Positions 47,069 through 56,583 of a stretch of DNA of 64,000 nt are shown one piece after another (the first letter of the stretch is position 1; each line of letters begins with the position of its first letter). Location: the NCBI RefSeq assembly GCF_007997385.1, contig NZ_VOSC01000012.1, positions 372,001-436,000 on the forward strand, given 5' to 3'. A program made the translations under genes and the position numbers. A model generated the notes under the pieces. It was not told the origin of the DNA. It saw only the letters and a program-made list of their open reading frames with translations, and did no database searches. Origin of the DNA: Seonamhaeicola algicola. GTDB taxonomy: Bacteria; Bacteroidota; Bacteroidia; Flavobacteriales; Flavobacteriaceae.

Positions 47069-49636
47069 GTGAACACATCTTATAAAGTTACATCTGTCTT
47101 TTTTCTAGCGGTTTTTTTAATAGTAAGTTGCTCCAGAAAAAAAGACAAATTTATTAGTAGAAACTTTCATGCTGTAACGGCAGAGTTTAATGCGCTTTAT
47201 AATGGGTACAATGCTTTAGAGCAAGGTAGAAATAGTTTAAATCAAGGTTATTTTGATGATTATTGGAATGTACTGCCCATTGAGCGTATGCAAATATCTG
47301 ATGAGGTTATTTTGCCAGGGCAATCAAAAAATCAAGACTTTACAAGAGCCGAAGAAAAAGCGGTAAAAGCCATACAAAAGCATAGCATGAACATTGAGGG
47401 TAAAGAAAAAAACCCACAAATGGATGAGGCATATTTACTTTTAGGTAAAGCACGTTATTTTGATCAGCGTTTTATACCTGCACTAGAGGCTTTTAATTAC
47501 ATATTATATAAATATCCTGCCAGTGATAAAATAAACCAAGCCAAAGTTTGGAGAGAAAAAACAAACATTAGGTTAGATAATAATGAACTTGCCATAACAA
47601 ATCTAAAGCGTTTGCTATATCAAGAAGATTTAGAAGGGCAAGATTTAGCCGATGCTACATCAATGTTAGCGCAGGCTTATATAAACACAAAATCTGTAGA
47701 TAGTGCCATAACGCAACTTGAAATTGCTGCCAATGCCACAAAAAGTAATGATGAACGTGGCCGTTATAGGTTTATTCAGGGGCAATTATACAATCAGTTA
47801 GGTTATAAAGATAGCGCAAACATAGCTTTCAATAAAGTTATTGAGCTTAACCGAAGAACACCCAGAATTTACATGATTTCGGCACACTTAGAAAAAGTTA
47901 AAAACTTTAATGCTGAAACCGATAATAAATTTGAGACCTTAGAATTGCTTTCAGATTTAGAAAAAAACAGAGAAAACAGGCCGTTTCTAGATAAAATATA
48001 TCATCAAATAGGAGCGTTTCATTTACAACATCAATCAGATTCTATTGCATCAAAATATTTCAATAAGTCATTGCAAGAAAAATCAAAAGATAAAATATTA
48101 AACGCCAGAAATTATCAAATATTAGGCGATATGCATTTTGAAAAATCTTTATATAAAGATGCTGGTTTGTATTATGATAGTACCATGGCTAATTTGGTTT
48201 TAAACTCTAAACCATACCGTGTAATTAAACGTAAAAGAGATAATTTAGATGATGTTATTCACTACGAAGCCATTGCACAAGTAAACGATAGTATTTTACA
48301 TTTGGTAAACTTAACAGCTGCCGAAAAAACGGCTTATTTTGAAGCTTACATTGAAACATTAAAACAACAAGCCGAAGCCGAAAAAGAAGCGCTTGAAAAA
48401 CAAGAAGCCTTACAACGTAATAGTGGTTTAATTACTTCAAACAATAGTATTCGCCCAAGTGGTCCAGGTGGATTGCCAGGGCAAGCCGCTATTTTTTATT
48501 TTTATAACCCAACAACGGTAGCTTTTGGTAAAAATGAGTTTGTAAAAATTTGGGGTAACAGGGCTTTAGAAGACAATTGGCGTTGGTCTAACAAAAGTGG
48601 TGCAGGCGGTGCTATAAATACAACCGCTGGTAATAATGCGTTGGTAGCAACAACTGATGAGGCGCGTTACAATCCAGAGTTTTATGTATCACAAATACCT
48701 TCAGAAGCTAAAGAAATAGATAGTATTTCAAAAGAACGCAATTATGCATACTACCAACTAGGTTTAATTTACAAGGAAAAATTTAAAGAGTTTGAACTGG
48801 CAAAAAGTAAGTTTCAAAACCTGTTACAAAGTAATCCTGAAGAGCGTTTGGTGCTTCCTTCAAAATATAATTTATATAAAATTTATGAAGCTTTAGGTGA
48901 ACATGACGAAGCCGAAATTGCTAAAAACGATATTATTACAAAATATCCAGAATCTAGATACGCAACTATTTTAATGAATCCTGATTTACTGTCAGAAAAA
49001 GATAAAAACAGTCCAGAAAGTTTATACGAAAGTTTATATGAAAAGCATGGAAACCAAGCGTATGCAACCGTAATTTCAAAAGCCGAAGAATATATTAATT
49101 TATATGATGGCGATGCTATTGTGCCAAAGTTTGAGCTTTTAAAAGCAACTGCTTTAGGTAGGCTTAACGGTTATGAAGCCTATAAAAAAGCTATTAATTA
49201 CATAGCAGTAACCTATGCTAATACGCCCGAAGGTTTACACGCGCAAGATATTGAAAGCAACGTGTTGCCCAAAATAGAAAATAAAGCGTTTGTTGATGAA
49301 ACAAACAATTTATCTGGCCATTACAAAGTTATTTTTAAATTTGAAAATAGTACACCCCAAACGGTGCAAACATTTCAAAAAACCTTAAATGAGGTGCTTA
49401 AAAATATTAAGTATTACAAACTAACATCGTCAATTGATGTTTATAACTCTAATACAACTTTTGTAGTGGTTCATGGTTTAAAAAACGGGCAAGTAGCCAA
49501 AACATTTAATCAGTTATTAACTAAAGAAGATGCTAAAAAAATAAAACAACCTTATATTGCTATGGCATCAGCAAATTATCAAATAATACAAATTCATAAA
49601 AACTTAAATACTTATTTAAGCGTATATAATAACTAA
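47069..49636 (+). CDS. sprE: SprE/PorW, gliding motility and type IX secretion lipoprotein
   Basis: SprE is a TPR-rich periplasmic lipoprotein needed for type IX secretion and gliding in Flavobacterium; PorW is the Porphyromonas counterpart. The 855-residue protein starts with a lipobox (LIVSCSRKKD), then FISRNFHAVTAEFNALYNGYNAL and a long array of TPR-like helices. The middle contains a Gly/Ala-rich stretch with AIFYFYNPTTVAFGKNEF. The start codon is GTG. Its presence implies a type IX system elsewhere in the genome. The bactofilin gene follows 10 bp later. Confidence 0.92.
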   Translation: MNTSYKVTSVFFLAVFLIVSCSRKKDKFISRNFHAVTAEFNALYNGYNALEQGRNSLNQGYFDDYWNVLPIERMQISDEVILPGQSKNQDFTRAEEKAVKAIQKHSMNIEGKEKNPQMDEAYLLLGKARYFDQRFIPALEAFNYILYKYPASDKINQAKVWREKTNIRLDNNELAITNLKRLLYQEDLEGQDLADATSMLAQAYINTKSVDSAITQLEIAANATKSNDERGRYRFIQGQLYNQLGYKDSANIAFNKVIELNRRTPRIYMISAHLEKVKNFNAETDNKFETLELLSDLEKNRENRPFLDKIYHQIGAFHLQHQSDSIASKYFNKSLQEKSKDKILNARNYQILGDMHFEKSLYKDAGLYYDSTMANLVLNSKPYRVIKRKRDNLDDVIHYEAIAQVNDSILHLVNLTAAEKTAYFEAYIETLKQQAEAEKEALEKQEALQRNSGLITSNNSIRPSGPGGLPGQAAIFYFYNPTTVAFGKNEFVKIWGNRALEDNWRWSNKSGAGGAINTTAGNNALVATTDEARYNPEFYVSQIPSEAKEIDSISKERNYAYYQLGLIYKEKFKEFELAKSKFQNLLQSNPEERLVLPSKYNLYKIYEALGEHDEAEIAKNDIITKYPESRYATILMNPDLLSEKDKNSPESLYESLYEKHGNQAYATVISKAEEYINLYDGDAIVPKFELLKATALGRLNGYEAYKKAINYIAVTYANTPEGLHAQDIESNVLPKIENKAFVDETNNLSGHYKVIFKFENSTPQTVQTFQKTLNEVLKNIKYYKLTSSIDVYNSNTTFVVVHGLKNGQVAKTFNQLLTKEDAKKIKQPYIAMASANYQIIQIHKNLNTYLSVYNN

Positions 49637-49646
49637 ATGCAGTTTT

Positions 49647-50054
49647 ATGTTTTCAGAAAATAAAAAAAATAAAATGGTAGAAAGCACATCTAGTCAAAAT
49701 ATTATTGCTCAAGGCACAAAAATAGTTGGTGATTTAAGCAGTGAAGGAGATTTTAGAATTGACGGCCTTATTGAGGGTAATATTAAAACTACAGGTAAAA
49801 TAGTAGTTGGTAAAGCAGGTTTTATTAAAGGTACATTGCAAGGTACTGATGCTTATTTTGAAGGGAAATTTTCTGGTAAATTAGCATTGTCTGGTACGTT
49901 AACATTAAAATCTACAGCACTTATTGAAGGCGAAGTTATTGCAGGAAAACTAGCCGTAGAACCAGGCGCTACATTTAACGTAACCTGTGCAATGAAAGGA
50001 ACGGTTAAAGATATGAACGGTGGACAAAAATCCAAAACCGAAAAAACAGCTTAA
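49647..50054 (+). CDS. Bactofilin (polymer-forming cytoskeletal protein)
   Basis: This 135-residue protein has the right-handed beta-helix repeat pattern of bactofilins (GDLSSEGDFRIDGLIEGNI, VVGKAGFIKGTL, and so on at about 20-115) with short disordered ends. Bactofilins self-assemble into filaments without nucleotide and act in cell shape or localisation of envelope machinery. It lies behind sprE, and its last 35 bp are shared, in another frame, with the AtpZ-like gene. Confidence 0.92.
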   Translation: MFSENKKNKMVESTSSQNIIAQGTKIVGDLSSEGDFRIDGLIEGNIKTTGKIVVGKAGFIKGTLQGTDAYFEGKFSGKLALSGTLTLKSTALIEGEVIAGKLAVEPGATFNVTCAMKGTVKDMNGGQKSKTEKTA

Positions 50055-50256
50055 TGTATATTTAAGGTTTACCACAATGGCCATTCAAATGGGCTTAACA
50101 ATTTATTTAGGCTCAAAATTAGGTGGCTGGTTAGATGTTAAATTTCCAAATAACAACGCATTATACACAAAAATAGTTACACTTGTGGCAGTTTTTTTTG
50201 CCATGATATCTGTAATAATTCAAGTAACCAAAATATCAAATAAAAATAATGATTAA
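50020..50256 (+). CDS. AtpZ/AtpI family protein
   Basis: A 78-residue protein with two membrane helices (about 17-35 and 48-68), a basic N-terminus (KPKKQLNVYLRF) and a GSKLGGWLD motif. This is the AtpZ/AtpI family, thought to help ATP synthase assembly or Mg uptake. It starts with GTG inside the bactofilin gene and overlaps it by 35 bp. A shorter start at the ATG at 50077 would cut the conserved N-terminus. The next gene overlaps it by 8 bp. Confidence 0.85.
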   Translation: MDKNPKPKKQLNVYLRFTTMAIQMGLTIYLGSKLGGWLDVKFPNNNALYTKIVTLVAVFFAMISVIIQVTKISNKNND

Positions 50257-50629
50257 GCGTGTAGCATTTTTTGCTTTAGCCATAGTAGTGCTATTTATTG
50301 CTTTTTACTTTATACATAGTTATGTGTTAAATGCCAATGAAATTGCTTTAGTGTTTTCATTACTTAAGGTGTATTTATACTATGCGGTATCTGCCATTTT
50401 TGTGTATAGTATTGTTGAAGTTGTATCAGCAAAACTACCAAACCAAGCAGGTTACGCATTTTTAGCATCAATATTTTTAAAAATAGGTTTTTTTGTACTT
50501 ATTTTTCAGTCTACTATATTTACCAATGAGCCTTTAACCAAGCCCGAAAGATTTTCATTAGTAATTCCGTTATTTCTTTTTTTAATTGCCGAAACAGTTG
50601 CTATTTCTAAACTATTAAATAACAAATAG
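50249..50629 (+). CDS. DUF6168 family membrane protein
   Basis: The 126-residue protein has four membrane helices and sits just before atpB, the position of DUF6168 genes in flavobacterial atp operons and of AtpI in other phyla. By position and size it may be an AtpI-like assembly factor; this is inference. It overlaps the AtpZ-like gene by 8 bp and is separated from atpB by the main atp promoter. Confidence 0.75.
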   Translation: MIKRVAFFALAIVVLFIAFYFIHSYVLNANEIALVFSLLKVYLYYAVSAIFVYSIVEVVSAKLPNQAGYAFLASIFLKIGFFVLIFQSTIFTNEPLTKPERFSLVIPLFLFLIAETVAISKLLNNK

Positions 50630-50673
50630 ATTCAGAAAAAATAAACCAAAAAAAAACAAAGATTAAAAAGGGT

Positions 50674-50702
50674 TTGTAGTTATAATTAATTGTGTACCTT
50701 TG
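50674..50702 (+). promoter_or_regulatory. Promoter of the ATP synthase operon
   Basis: TTG at 50674-50676 (within TTTG) and TACCTTTG at 50695-50702 are 18 nt apart, a near-perfect Bacteroidota promoter. The transcript would begin near 50709, so the frame's upstream GTG at 50692 cannot be the atpB start. Confidence 0.75.
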
Positions 50703-50733
50703 CACGAAAAATTTAAGGACCATAACTAAAGGT

Positions 50734-51867
50734 ATGATGATAGCAACAAAATCTATCAAATTTTTTACAATACTAGCTGTAGTATTTTCTTCATTAACAT
50801 GTTTTGCTGCTTCAGGTGGCTCAACAGACACAAAAGAAGGACAGGTAAACACACCAGAATCCATTAACGCTTATATTAAACATCACTTAGCAGATTCGCA
50901 TGACTTTGCATTGTATTCATATACAAATGATGCAGGTGAGCGTAAGCATGTTGGTTTTCCGTTACCGGTAATTGTTTGGACAAGCAAAGGCTTGAAAACG
51001 TTCATGTCTTCAGAATTTCATCATAATGATGACGGCCATGTTATTGTTGAAAAAGGTGATGTAAAATTGGTTAAAATTCACAGTAAAATTTATGAATTAA
51101 ATGAAGGTGCAGACCACGTTGTTTTTGATGCTCATCATCATGCAACAAATGCACACAAAGTTTTAGATTTTTCTATAACTAAAAGTGTATTTGGTATGTT
51201 GTTAGCGGGCTTGTTAATGTTGCTTGGGTTTAGTTCATTAGCTAGAGGTTACAAAAAAGGTGCTATACCAACAGGTGTAGGGCGTTTGTTAGAGCCATTA
51301 GTATTGTATGTTAGAGATGATATTGCAAGACCAAACATTGGTGAGAAAAAGTATAAAAAATTCATGCCTTATTTGTTAACAGTATTCTTTTTCATTTGGA
51401 TATTAAACTTATTAGGGTTAACACCACTTGGTTTTAATGTTACAGGGCAAATTGCAGTAACAGCATGTTTAGCAATATTTACAGCTGTAATTTATTTAAC
51501 TAACGGAAGTAAAGACTTTTGGGCGCACACACTATGGATGCCTGGTGTGCCAAAAATATTAAGACCAGTATTAGCCTTAATTGAGCTTGTTGGTTTTGTT
51601 TTAATTAAGCCATTTTCATTATTAGTGCGTTTGTTTGCAAATATAACAGCGGGTCACTTTGTTGTAATGAGCTTAATAGCATTAATGATAACTTTAAAAA
51701 ACCAGTTTGGGCCAGTAGCATCAACAGGTATGTCTTTATTGTTAACATTATTTATATCTGTTATAGAAATTTTAGTTGCCTTTTTACAAGCGTTTATTTT
51801 TACAATGCTATCAGCACTATTTATTGGTATGGCAGTAGAAGAGCATGACCATGAGCATGCGCATTAA
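50734..51867 (+). CDS. atpB: F0F1 ATP synthase subunit a
   Basis: Subunit a forms the proton half-channels beside the c-ring. The protein is about 377 residues, longer than the usual 270, because Bacteroidota forms have a signal peptide and a His-rich periplasmic extension (about 25-150, DAHHHATNAHK). The conserved Arg lies in SLLVRLFANITAGH. The ATG at 50734 (or 50737) is chosen because the promoter covers the upstream GTG. A DHEHAH tail ends the protein. It is first in the order atpB-E-F-H-A-G. Confidence 0.97.
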   Translation: MMIATKSIKFFTILAVVFSSLTCFAASGGSTDTKEGQVNTPESINAYIKHHLADSHDFALYSYTNDAGERKHVGFPLPVIVWTSKGLKTFMSSEFHHNDDGHVIVEKGDVKLVKIHSKIYELNEGADHVVFDAHHHATNAHKVLDFSITKSVFGMLLAGLLMLLGFSSLARGYKKGAIPTGVGRLLEPLVLYVRDDIARPNIGEKKYKKFMPYLLTVFFFIWILNLLGLTPLGFNVTGQIAVTACLAIFTAVIYLTNGSKDFWAHTLWMPGVPKILRPVLALIELVGFVLIKPFSLLVRLFANITAGHFVVMSLIALMITLKNQFGPVASTGMSLLLTLFISVIEILVAFLQAFIFTMLSALFIGMAVEEHDHEHAH

Positions 51868-51889
51868 TTTTTAATAAGAATTTGTTTAA

Positions 51890-52096
<207 letters not shown>

Positions 52097-52124
52097 TTTT
52101 TCGGTAAGCAAAACAACAAACAAT

Positions 52125-52149
52125 TTCCTGCAACGGTTGGTTGCAGGAA
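52125..52149. repeat. 10-bp stem-loop between atpE and atpF
   Basis: TTCCTGCAAC and GTTGCAGGAA pair perfectly around a 5-nt loop (GGTTG). No T-tract follows, so it is more likely an mRNA stabiliser or processing site than a full terminator, and may help raise subunit c output above its neighbours. Confidence 0.7.
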
Positions 52150-52200
52150 GTGTTTAAAAAATTAAACAACACAAAAAAGTAAAGATTTAATTCATAGATA

Positions 52201-52701
52201 ATGGAGCAGTTATTAAACGATTTTTCACCAGGCTTATTTTTTATGCAAGTTTTAATTTTAGGAATTATACTTTTTCTAATGTTCAAATTTGCTTGGAAAC
52301 CTATTTTGAACTCATTAAATGAGCGTGAAGAAGGTATACAAAATGCATTAGATGAAGCTGATAATGCTAGAAAAGAAATGCAAAATCTTCAAGCAGATAA
52401 CCAAAGGTTATTAAATGAAGCTAGAGCAGAGCGTGACGAAATGCTTAAAGAAGCACGTGAGATGAAAAATAAAATGATTGAAGACGCTAAAGAAGAAGCT
52501 AATGCTGCAGCTGCAAAATTAATGGAGCAAGCACAAGCTACTATTGAAACAGAAAAGAAAGCGGCTATTTCAGAATTAAAATCTCAAGTAGCAAACTTAT
52601 CAATAGAAATAGCTGAAAAAGTAGTGCGCGAAGAATTATCTAACAAAGACAAGCAAGTAAAATTAGTAGAGTCTATGTTAGGTGAAGCAACTTTAAACTA
52701 A
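52201..52701 (+). CDS. atpF: F0F1 ATP synthase subunit b
   Basis: This 166-residue protein has one N-terminal membrane helix (about 11-29) followed by FKFAWKPILNSLNEREEGIQNALDEA and a long charged coiled coil. Subunit b is the peripheral stalk that ties F0 to F1. It lies 104 bp after atpE, beyond a stem-loop, and 52 bp before atpH. Confidence 0.97.
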   Translation: MEQLLNDFSPGLFFMQVLILGIILFLMFKFAWKPILNSLNEREEGIQNALDEADNARKEMQNLQADNQRLLNEARAERDEMLKEAREMKNKMIEDAKEEANAAAAKLMEQAQATIETEKKAAISELKSQVANLSIEIAEKVVREELSNKDKQVKLVESMLGEATLN

Positions 52702-52722
52702 TTATTAATTAAAAACAAAGTT

Positions 52723-52738
52723 CTTTTCTAAAGGAAAG
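52723..52738. repeat. Short imperfect hairpin before atpH
   Basis: CTTTTCT and AGGAAAG can pair with one G-U wobble just upstream of the atpH ATG. It resembles the CCTTTCC-AAA-GGAAAGG hairpin before atpG. It has little loop space and is a weak call on its own. Confidence 0.35.
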
Positions 52739-52753
52739 AGTTTAAAATAAGAT

Positions 52754-53284
52754 ATGTCTAGAGCAGCAGTAAGATACGCAAAAGCGGCACTTAGTTTAGC
52801 TACCGATCAAAAAGCAGCCGATGCTGTAAACAATGATATGGTTGCTATAGCAAAAACCATTTCAGAAAATGAAGAGTTAAGCCTTGTACTTAAAAGTTCA
52901 GTAATAAAATCAGAAGTTAAAAAAGCTGCTTTAACTCAAATTTTCTCAGGCATAAATAACATTAGCTCTGAGTTATTTAACATATTAATAGCTAATAAAC
53001 GTATTGATATTTTAGAAAGCGTAGCTCAAAAATATACATTATTATTTGATGAGTTAAATGGTAAAGAAGTTGCACAAGTAACAACGGCTGTACCAATGAC
53101 TAAAGATCTTGAAATAAAAGTATTAGCAAAAATTAAAGAACTTACCAGTAAAGCTGTTGAAGTAGAAAACATTGTAGATGAAAACATTATTGGTGGTTTT
53201 ATATTACGTATAGGAGACAAGCAATTTAATGCTAGTGTACTAAACAAATTAAACAAATTAAAAAGAGAATTTACATTAAATTAA
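52754..53284 (+). CDS. atpH: F0F1 ATP synthase subunit delta
   Basis: The 176-residue OSCP/delta protein links the peripheral stalk to the top of the alpha-beta ring. It has RAAVRYAKAALSLA at the N-terminus and the conserved C-terminal pattern VDENIIGGFILRIGDKQFNASVLNKLNKL. Size and position between atpF and atpA are standard. Confidence 0.96.
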   Translation: MSRAAVRYAKAALSLATDQKAADAVNNDMVAIAKTISENEELSLVLKSSVIKSEVKKAALTQIFSGINNISSELFNILIANKRIDILESVAQKYTLLFDELNGKEVAQVTTAVPMTKDLEIKVLAKIKELTSKAVEVENIVDENIIGGFILRIGDKQFNASVLNKLNKLKREFTLN

Positions 53285-53326
53285 ACTTGCCCATAGCAAC
53301 GTCAAAGGGTTAAAATAAATAAAAAG

Positions 53327-54907
53327 ATGGCAGAAGTAAAACCAGCTGAAGTATCAGCAATCTTAAAGCAACAACTAGCAGGATTTGAAGCATCTGCTTC
53401 ATTAGAAGAAGTAGGAACTGTGTTAACTGTTGGTGATGGTATTGCACGTGTTTACGGATTATCTAATGCGCAATATGGCGAGTTAGTAGAGTTTGAAGAT
53501 GGTCTTGAAGGTATTGTATTAAACCTTGAAGAAGACAACGTTGGTGTAGTATTATTAGGTCCTTCTAAAGAAATTAAAGAAGGAGCAACAGTAAAACGTA
53601 CTGAAAGAATTGCTTCTATTAAAGTAGGAGAAGAAATGGTAGGACGTGTTGTTGATACATTAGGTAACCCAATTGATGGTAAAGGCCCTATTGGTGGAGA
53701 CCTTTACGAAATGCCTTTAGAGCGTAAAGCTCCAGGTGTTATTTACCGTCAGCCAGTTGATGAGCCAATGCAAACAGGTATCAAATCTATTGATGCTATG
53801 ATTCCTGTAGGTAGAGGGCAACGTGAGTTGGTAATTGGAGATAGACAAACGGGTAAAACTACAGTTTGTATTGATACCATCTTAAATCAAAAAGAATTTT
53901 ATGATGCAGGTGAGCCTGTATTCTGTGTATATGTTGCCGTAGGTCAAAAAGCATCTACAGTAGCAGGTATTGCAAAAACATTAGAAGAAAAAGGAGCCTT
54001 AGCTTACACAGTAATTGTTGCGGCTAACGCATCAGATCCTGCTCCAATGCAAGTATATGCGCCGTTTGCAGGTGCTGCAATTGGTGAGTATTTTAGAGAT
54101 ACTGGTAGGCCAGCTTTAATTGTTTATGATGATTTATCAAAACAAGCCGTTGCATACCGTGAGGTGTCTTTATTATTACGTCGTCCACCAGGACGCGAGG
54201 CCTATCCAGGTGACGTTTTCTACTTACACTCGCGTTTATTAGAGCGTGCTGCAAAAGTAATTGCTGATGATGAAATTGCTAAAAACATGAACGACTTACC
54301 AGAGTCTTTAAAACCAATTGTAAAAGGTGGCGGTTCTTTAACAGCTTTACCAATTATTGAAACACAAGCGGGAGACGTATCAGCATATATTCCAACAAAC
54401 GTAATTTCTATTACTGACGGACAAATATTCTTAGAGTCTGATTTATTCAACTCGGGTGTGCGTCCTGCAATTAACGTAGGTATCTCTGTATCTCGTGTTG
54501 GTGGTTCTGCTCAAATTAAATCAATGAAAAAAGTATCAGGTACTTTAAAGTTAGATCAAGCACAGTTCCGTGAGTTAGAAGCGTTTGCTAAGTTTGGTTC
54601 AGATTTAGATGCTGCTACATTAAACGTAATTGAAAAAGGTAAACGTAACGTAGAGATCTTAAAGCAAGCGCAAAACGATCCGTTTACAGTTGAAGATCAG
54701 GTAGCTATTATTTATGCTGGTTCAAAAAACCTATTAAAAGATGTTCCTGTTGAAAAAGTAAAAGAATTTGAAAGAGATTATATTGAATTCTTAAACACAA
54801 AACATAGAAACGTTTTAGATACTTTAAAAGCAGGTAAATTAACTGATGAAGTTACAGATACTTTAACAGCTGTGGCTAAAGATTTATCAGGAAAATATAA
54901 AGCTTAA
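53327..54907 (+). CDS. atpA: F0F1 ATP synthase subunit alpha
   Basis: The non-catalytic nucleotide-binding subunit of F1, 526 residues. It has the P-loop GDRQTGKTT, the family segment [23 protein letters not shown], and [10 protein letters not shown] with the arginine finger that completes the beta-subunit active site. Codon use here is less AT-biased, as in highly expressed genes. It lies 42 bp after atpH, and a pair of hairpins separates it from atpG. Confidence 0.98.
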   Translation: MAEVKPAEVSAILKQQLAGFEASASLEEVGTVLTVGDGIARVYGLSNAQYGELVEFEDGLEGIVLNLEEDNVGVVLLGPSKEIKEGATVKRTERIASIKVGEEMVGRVVDTLGNPIDGKGPIGGDLYEMPLERKAPGVIYRQPVDEPMQTGIKSIDAMIPVGRGQRELVIGDRQTGKTTVCIDTILNQKEFYDAGEPVFCVYVAVGQKASTVAGIAKTLEEKGALAYTVIVAANASDPAPMQVYAPFAGAAIGEYFRDTGRPALIVYDDLSKQAVAYREVSLLLRRPPGREAYPGDVFYLHSRLLERAAKVIADDEIAKNMNDLPESLKPIVKGGGSLTALPIIETQAGDVSAYIPTNVISITDGQIFLESDLFNSGVRPAINVGISVSRVGGSAQIKSMKKVSGTLKLDQAQFRELEAFAKFGSDLDAATLNVIEKGKRNVEILKQAQNDPFTVEDQVAIIYAGSKNLLKDVPVEKVKEFERDYIEFLNTKHRNVLDTLKAGKLTDEVTDTLTAVAKDLSGKYKA

Positions 54908-54908
54908 T

Positions 54909-54992
54909 CCCCTCTTAATTTCCCCTTAGGGGAGATATTAAAAGAGGTTTATTTAATATTTTAACTAATCAATACCTTTCCAAAGGAAAGGT
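54909..54992. repeat. Two hairpins between atpA and atpG
   Basis: The first (54909-54947) has an inner TCCCC/GGGGA stem and imperfect outer CCTCTT...AAGAGG arms. The second (54974-54992) is ACCTTTCC-AAA-GGAAAGGT, an 8-bp perfect stem ending 14 bp before the atpG ATG, so it may mask the ribosome-binding region. Neither has a long T-tract. Confidence 0.6.
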
Positions 54993-55006
54993 TGGGAGCG
55001 GAAAAT

Positions 55007-55873
55007 ATGGCAAATCTTAAAGAAATACGTAACAGAATATCATCGGTATCTTCAACAATGCAGATAACCAGTGCCATGAAAATGGTATCGGCTGCAAAGT
55101 TAAAGAAAGCTCAAGATGCTATTACAGCAATGCGTCCTTATTCTGATAAGTTAACAGAACTTTTACAAAGCTTAAGCGCTACTTTAGATGCAGATTCTGG
55201 AAGCAAATTTGCTGAACAACGCGATGTTAAAAAAGTACTTATTGTAGCTATAACATCAAACAGAGGTTTATGTGGTGCTTTTAATTCAAATATTGTAAAA
55301 GAAGTTACAAGATTAACTAATGAAACTTACGCAAACCAAGAGGTTTCATACATTGCAGTTGGTAAAAAAGCTAATGATGCATTTAAAAAATCGAATAAAA
55401 TAATAGCTAATCATAGTACTGTTTTTGAAGATTTAACTTTTGATAATGTTGCTGAAATTGCACAAACTTTAATGGATAAATTTGTTGAAGGCCAATTTGA
55501 TAAAATTGAAATAGTTTATAACAGATTTAAAAATGCAGCTACACAAATTGTAACTACAGAACAGTTTTTACCAATAGTGCCTGTGGTTTCTGAAGCTGAT
55601 GCAAACACTAATTTAGATTACGTATTTGAACCTTCAAAAGTTGAAATTGTTGAAGAGTTAATTCCAAAGTCTTTAAAAACTCAACTATACAAAGGTATTA
55701 GAGATTCTTTTGCAAGTGAACATGGTGCACGTATGACTGCTATGCACAAGGCAACTGATAACGCAACAGAATTAAGAGATCAACTTAAGTTAACATATAA
55801 CAAAGCGCGTCAGGCTGCAATTACTAATGAAATATTAGAAATTGTTGGTGGTGCAGAAGCTTTGAATAATTAA
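55007..55873 (+). CDS. atpG: F0F1 ATP synthase subunit gamma
   Basis: The rotating central stalk subunit. The ATG at 55007 gives MANLKEIRNRISS, the usual start; a TTG at 54992 lies in a hairpin and is unlikely. Conserved ends are present: SAMKMVSAAKLKKAQ near the N-terminus, TSNRGLCGAFN, and ELRDQLKLTYNKARQAAITNEI...GGAEAL at the C-terminus. It is the last gene of this operon; atpD and atpC are not next to it, as is usual in Bacteroidota. Confidence 0.97.
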   Translation: MANLKEIRNRISSVSSTMQITSAMKMVSAAKLKKAQDAITAMRPYSDKLTELLQSLSATLDADSGSKFAEQRDVKKVLIVAITSNRGLCGAFNSNIVKEVTRLTNETYANQEVSYIAVGKKANDAFKKSNKIIANHSTVFEDLTFDNVAEIAQTLMDKFVEGQFDKIEIVYNRFKNAATQIVTTEQFLPIVPVVSEADANTNLDYVFEPSKVEIVEELIPKSLKTQLYKGIRDSFASEHGARMTAMHKATDNATELRDQLKLTYNKARQAAITNEILEIVGGAEALNN

Positions 55874-55942
55874 TAATTTATCATTCTTGTAGCGGTCGCT
55901 GAATGAAGCCAAAGCCAAAGCAGGAATACACACAGTATAAAG

Positions 55943-55972
55943 AGCCTTACCAAATTTGGTAGGGCTTTTTTT
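55943..55972 (+). terminator. Intrinsic terminator of the ATP synthase operon
   Basis: AGCCTTACCAAA (55943-55954) and TTTGGTAGGGCT (55955-55966) pair with a single G-U wobble and are followed by seven Ts. A smaller hairpin (TCATTC...GAATGA, 55881-55906) lies between atpG and this terminator. Confidence 0.9.
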
Positions 55973-56021
55973 ATGGCATCCATTTTGTAATTATTATATT
56001 TAAACATATAACTCATGCATC

Positions 56022-56519
56022 ATGAAAACACTAAAATATATATTAAGTTTTATTTTAATTACAATAACAATAATGAGCTTTTCTCAATGCACAACAACAA
56101 AACATATTAGTAATAAAGCGCCATTACTTATTAAAGAAGCTTATTATAAAACGTGGTCAAACCCAGCAAGATTTACAGGTTCTGGCATTAATCTATATAT
56201 TATTGTTGAAAACAATAAAGCAATACAATTAGATAGTGTTTATTTTCAAAATAAAGTAACACAATTAAAATTAACTGATAATACATACAAAGCAACCCTT
56301 AAAACAGAGAATAATAAACCTTTAGATGTTGTTATGAGTGCCAAACCTATGGCAGAATACGGCAATACATTACCAAAAACTAGCACAAAAGAATCATTTC
56401 CGTTTAATTTAAAAGCTAATGAGTGTATAGTAAGCTATAAAAAAGGAAATAAAACTAAATACTTTAAAATAATTGTAAATAAAAGGCAAACAAACAGCTC
56501 ATTAAACCAACGTATGTAA
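56022..56519 (+). CDS. Hypothetical exported or lipoprotein
   Basis: I do not recognise this 165-residue protein. It begins with a signal peptide whose end (SFSQC, Cys25) looks like a loose lipobox, so it may be lipidated. The rest is predicted to be a beta-rich domain with regular Lys, Thr and Asn content and no catalytic motif. It lies alone between the atp terminator and the flippase promoter. Its codon use matches its neighbours, so it is likely a real gene of lineage-restricted type. Confidence 0.65.
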   Translation: MKTLKYILSFILITITIMSFSQCTTTKHISNKAPLLIKEAYYKTWSNPARFTGSGINLYIIVENNKAIQLDSVYFQNKVTQLKLTDNTYKATLKTENNKPLDVVMSAKPMAEYGNTLPKTSTKESFPFNLKANECIVSYKKGNKTKYFKIIVNKRQTNSSLNQRM

Positions 56520-56527
56520 CAATAGTT

Positions 56528-56535
56528 TATCTTTG
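56528..56535 (+). promoter_or_regulatory. Bacteroidota -7 box before the flippase-dut gene group
   Basis: TATCTTTG matches TAnnTTTG, 48 bp before the flippase start. No convincing -33 TTG was found. Confidence 0.45.
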
Positions 56536-56583
56536 TTTAGCAGATGTTAAAAACGTAATTTTGGCATATTAAAGAACATTTTT

